From: UBA4427 sp045106235
GTDB taxonomy: Bacteria; Myxococcota_A; UBA9160; UBA4427
Length of the DNA stretch: 64,000 nucleotides
NCBI GenBank assembly: GCA_045106235.1
Contig: JBGCEJ010000023.1
Location: forward strand, 513,485 to 577,484
Direction of reading: 5' to 3'
The notes beneath the pieces were generated by a model. It worked only from the letters and a program-made list of their open reading frames with translations, ran no database searches and was not told the DNA's origin. The stretch's first letter is position 1. The number at the start of each line of letters is the position of its first letter. The position numbers were made by a program, and so were the translations under genes. Shown here in pieces: positions 61,553 through 64,000 of the stretch.

Positions 61553-62602
61553 CTAGCGCTCTCTCAGGATCTCACCGCATTTCGGCCCAGAGAGACTTGA
61601 GAGCAGCCCCTCGCTGAGTACGGGCCGCGCAACATCCCCGTCCAGAATCTCTTCCGCGGCCTTGCTGAGGTCGACAGCGACCCAAGAGCGCTGGCCCTGG
61701 ACCTGGTCTGTCACAACGCCCTTAGCGATCACGCGTTCAAGCCGCGCCTCCTCGCCGAGCGGACTCATCGACCGCTGCTCCCGGCGAATCTCGATCGGAT
61801 CCCCCGGCGCGACACCATGCACCGCACCAATCGAGATCCGAAAGATGTCGCCCTCCCCGTCGCGCTTCTGCCGATGGGCCGTGATATGTCCGCGCGGCGA
61901 GAGAAGCGTTCCGAGTGGCATTTCCAAGCAGCTCAACGCTTCATCAAGGGCCTTCTCAAACATCACGTCCAGGGTCACCGGCGCGAGTGTGCAGGCCTCG
62001 TCGAGATCGGGGTTGCTCTCCTCGACACCATGCTCAAGGGCATAGGTTCGGCTCACGCGACCGTTGCGACCGATTTCGACCACTTGGACGTCGATCTCGA
62101 TCTCCACCCGATGGGTACAGGTGCCGGGCTTCGATGCGACGTCTTCGCGCGACTGCCACAAGAACTTAAACGGCGGCTTCCAGTTCCCCACATAACGGTA
62201 CGTCGAAAAGCGCGTCGCGAGGGCGTAGTCCGCGCCGGAAAGATGTTCGGCATCGTTCCCCTCGAGTTCGGACAGAACGCCCTCGTCTCGAATGCCGCGG
62301 ACGCTCTGGAGAGACCGATCAATCACCGCCGCGCCAGATTCTGACGCGATGCCTTCGAGCGCACGACGCACCTTGGCCCGGGGCTTTTCGAGAATCACTT
62401 CGTCGATCCCGATCGCTTCCCGGTCGACGACAACGATCTCGTAGGCGCGCTTTCGCATCTCCTCCGCTTCGGGATACGGCACCACGCGGCTCATCGCGAC
62501 ATCATCGTAGGCGTCGAGATCCCGAACAGGCCGCGAAGCACAGCCCGCACTCAGGACAAGACACAGCGCGAAGAACAGCGCGGCGATGGCGTCCCCGCGC
62601 AT
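61553..62602 (-). CDS. Putative outer-membrane lipoprotein, function unknown
   Basis: 349 residues from ATG 62602. Lipoprotein signal IAALFFALCLVLSAGC with lipobox LSAGC, then a mixed alpha/beta domain containing AYEIVVVDREAIGIDEV and a strand-rich segment THRVEIEIDVQVVEIGRNG. Near the C-terminus, ISIGAVHGVAPGDPIEIRRE resembles the small beta domains of FlgT or CsgG-like proteins that read VGxxxGVxxGD. I do not recognise a defined family. No residue suggests an enzyme. The location next to asd gives no clue. Confidence 0.65.
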   Translation of the reverse strand: MRGDAIAALFFALCLVLSAGCASRPVRDLDAYDDVAMSRVVPYPEAEEMRKRAYEIVVVDREAIGIDEVILEKPRAKVRRALEGIASESGAAVIDRSLQSVRGIRDEGVLSELEGNDAEHLSGADYALATRFSTYRYVGNWKPPFKFLWQSREDVASKPGTCTHRVEIEIDVQVVEIGRNGRVSRTYALEHGVEESNPDLDEACTLAPVTLDVMFEKALDEALSCLEMPLGTLLSPRGHITAHRQKRDGEGDIFRISIGAVHGVAPGDPIEIRREQRSMSPLGEEARLERVIAKGVVTDQVQGQRSWVAVDLSKAAEEILDGDVARPVLSEGLLSSLSGPKCGEILRER

Positions 62603-62863
62603 TCGCACCCCCCTCGCTGAACCTATCTCTCGCAACCCGTATCGCGGCATCTGCTTCCCTTAACGTCGTTGATCCGATTCTGTGCCGCGTGAACGAAGCC
62701 CAGAGCCCCGCCGAGAGTACAGCCCGCGGGGCCACCTGCCAGCTATCTCGGGCAACATCCGAGGCCTCACTCTTGGAGTGCCCGACTCAGCCCGACGGGT
62801 TACGGAGCACAGCGCGGCGTTCACTCGCCGCAAACCACCGTTTTCGCTACCCTCTCCGGCCTT

Positions 62864-63997
62864 ATGAGCATCTCAAATCTTGGTCTTATCGGTTGGCGTG
62901 GAATGGTTGGGTCCGTATTGCTGGAGCGCATGCGCGCGGAAGGCGATTTCACGGGGCTCACGACGACGTTCTACTCGACGAGCCAAGTCGGAGAACCGGG
63001 CCCGGATATGGGCGCTGGATCGACTCCACTCGGCGATGCCTATGACCAATCTGCGCTTGCCCAGCATGATGTGATCATCACCTGTCAGGGCGGCGACTAC
63101 ACCAAGCAGGTCTTGCCACAGCTTCGTGAACTTGGCTGGGAGGGCTACTGGATCGACGCGGCCAGCGCCAAGCGCATGGACGAAGACACCGTGATCCCGC
63201 TTGACCCCGTCAATCGCGACGTGATCGACCGCGGCATCGAATCCGGCATCAAGACCTATGCGGGTGGGAATTGCACCGTCAGCCTCATGCTCCTCGGCCT
63301 CGGCGGCCTCTTTGCCGAGGATCTGGTGGAGTGGATGACCTGCATGACCTACCAGGCCGCTTCCGGCGGCGGCGCGCGACATATGCGCGAGCTCGTTTCG
63401 CAAATGTCCTTCCTGGGCGACGGCGCGGCTGACCTGCTTCAGAATCCCGCTTCGGGCATCGTCGAACTCGATCGTCGCATCGCCGAGCTGATGCGCGACG
63501 AGGCGAACCCGACGGATAATTTCGGGGCGCCGCTTGCAGCCAGCCTGCTCCCCTGGATCGATAGCCCAATGGACGCTGGCGACACCCGAGAAGAATGGAA
63601 GGCCTTCGCTGAGGGCAACAAGATCCTCGGTCGCAGTGAAGCCGCCGGCAATGTCATTCCGATCGACTCGACCTGCGTGCGGGTCGGGGCCATGCGCTGC
63701 CATAGCCAGGCCTTTACGATCAAGCTGCGGAAGGATGTCCCGCTCTCGGACATCGAAGCGCTCCTCGACGGGCATAACGAGTGGGCCCACCTCGTCCGGA
63801 ACGACAAGGACGCCACCCTCGCCGGCCTCACGCCCACGGCGGTCACGGGAACTCTTCAGATTCCCGTTGGCCGTGTGCGCAAGCTTCGACTCGGGCCGGA
63901 ATACATGAGCGCGTTCACCGTCGGTGACCAGCTCCTCTGGGGCGCAGCGGAACCGCTTCGCCGCACCCTCGCGATCCTGCGCGAAAGCGGCGTCTAG
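62864..63997 (+). CDS. asd: Aspartate-semialdehyde dehydrogenase
   Basis: 377 residues, the length of the proteobacterial-type enzyme; the stop TAG ends 3 bp before the window edge. NADP motif LGLIGWRGMVGSVLLERM at 6-23, catalytic Cys137 in GGNCTVSLM, QAASGGGARHMRELVSQM with the active-site Gln region near 163-181, and VRVGAMRCHSQAFTIK carrying the catalytic His near 285. It reduces aspartyl-phosphate to aspartate semialdehyde for lysine, diaminopimelate, threonine and methionine synthesis. A housekeeping gene, diverging from the lipoprotein. Ribosome site is weak. Confidence 0.95.
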   Translation: MSISNLGLIGWRGMVGSVLLERMRAEGDFTGLTTTFYSTSQVGEPGPDMGAGSTPLGDAYDQSALAQHDVIITCQGGDYTKQVLPQLRELGWEGYWIDAASAKRMDEDTVIPLDPVNRDVIDRGIESGIKTYAGGNCTVSLMLLGLGGLFAEDLVEWMTCMTYQAASGGGARHMRELVSQMSFLGDGAADLLQNPASGIVELDRRIAELMRDEANPTDNFGAPLAASLLPWIDSPMDAGDTREEWKAFAEGNKILGRSEAAGNVIPIDSTCVRVGAMRCHSQAFTIKLRKDVPLSDIEALLDGHNEWAHLVRNDKDATLAGLTPTAVTGTLQIPVGRVRKLRLGPEYMSAFTVGDQLLWGAAEPLRRTLAILRESGV

Positions 63998-64000
63998 CCC

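Noticed and set aside
1..64000. Prophage, transposon, CRISPR array, tRNA or rRNA
   Set aside because: Scanning both strands showed no integrase or transposase frame, no regularly spaced repeats with unique spacers and no tRNA-like cloverleaf in the gaps; the only repeats are the short tandem arrays listed.
1..64000. Complete steroid catabolism locus
   Set aside because: Ring-opening genes (kstD, kshAB, hsaACD types) are not in the window; only side-chain-like modules can be supported.

Overview
The window is about 64 kb of GC-rich, gene-dense bacterial DNA. A TonB-dependent receptor, a PilY1-like adhesin and at least two lipoproteins indicate a two-membrane (Gram-negative) cell. The number of acyl-CoA dehydrogenases, SCP2-type thiolases, DUF35 proteins, CaiB/BaiF proteins and acyl-CoA ligases, with frequent TTG starts, suggests an environmental heterotroph of a deltaproteobacterial/Myxococcota/Binatota-like lineage. 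That placement is an inference; no rRNA or other phylogenetic marker is present. I found no tRNA, rRNA, transposase, integrase, phage gene or CRISPR array.

Layout. 0-5.6 kb: a same-strand beta-oxidation cassette (DUF35 fragment, SCP2-fold aldolase/thiolase, FadA-type thiolase, HSD17B4-like SDR, acyl-CoA dehydrogenase, MaoC hydratase). 5.7-9.6 kb: yqeY, a TonB receptor and an acyl-CoA dehydrogenase on the minus strand. 9.7-16.5 kb: acyl-CoA ligase, TetR repressor, cytochrome P450, second ligase and an MFS transporter, with a perfect TetR-type palindrome between the repressor and the P450. 16.5-20.6 kb: a PilY2-like/PilY1-like pair. 20.9-23.7 kb: ferredoxin reductase, LLM flavin oxidoreductase and an NTF2-fold protein. 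23.8-36.8 kb: a second catabolic block with CoA-transferase, two-part acyl-CoA dehydrogenase, two-part MaoC hydratase, alpha-methylacyl-CoA racemase, SDR, carboxyltransferase, three crotonases, 2,4-dienoyl-CoA reductase and a catalytically degenerate isochorismatase-fold protein. 36.9-40.7 kb: a TauD-like dioxygenase diverging from a secreted PHP-domain protein. 40.9-47.4 kb: thiolase, 3-hydroxyacyl-CoA dehydrogenase and a fused indolepyruvate-type ferredoxin oxidoreductase. 47.6-55.4 kb: LLM oxidoreductase, paired acyl-CoA dehydrogenases, an HMG-CoA-synthase-like/DUF35 fusion, an SCP2 thiolase and a ligase. 55.4-64 kb: a PQQ-type lipoprotein, nitroreductase, crotonase, Nudix/ligase pair, an unknown lipoprotein and asd.

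How the genes fit together. Ligases and a CoA-transferase would activate acids. P450 and TauD-like oxygenases could introduce oxygen. The racemase would set the stereochemistry of a 2-methyl-branched acyl-CoA. Two-subunit dehydrogenases and a two-subunit hydratase resemble the ChsE and ChsH systems of mycobacterial cholesterol side-chain oxidation, and the DUF35/SCP2 proteins resemble the carbon-carbon cleaving Ltp2-ChsH2 or archaeal thiolase-HMGS-DUF35 complexes. I infer catabolism of a bulky or branched acyl-CoA, such as a sterol side chain, isoprenoid or polycyclic acid. No steroid-ring-opening genes are in the window, so the substrate is open.

The most unusual features are: an HMG-CoA-synthase-like/DUF35 fusion whose Glu, Cys and His catalytic positions are all replaced, sitting next to an intact SCP2 thiolase; a strict two-class split of the six acyl-CoA dehydrogenases; and a GATACGCTGC-type motif in several promoter regions together with a TetR gene that has its own palindromic operator.
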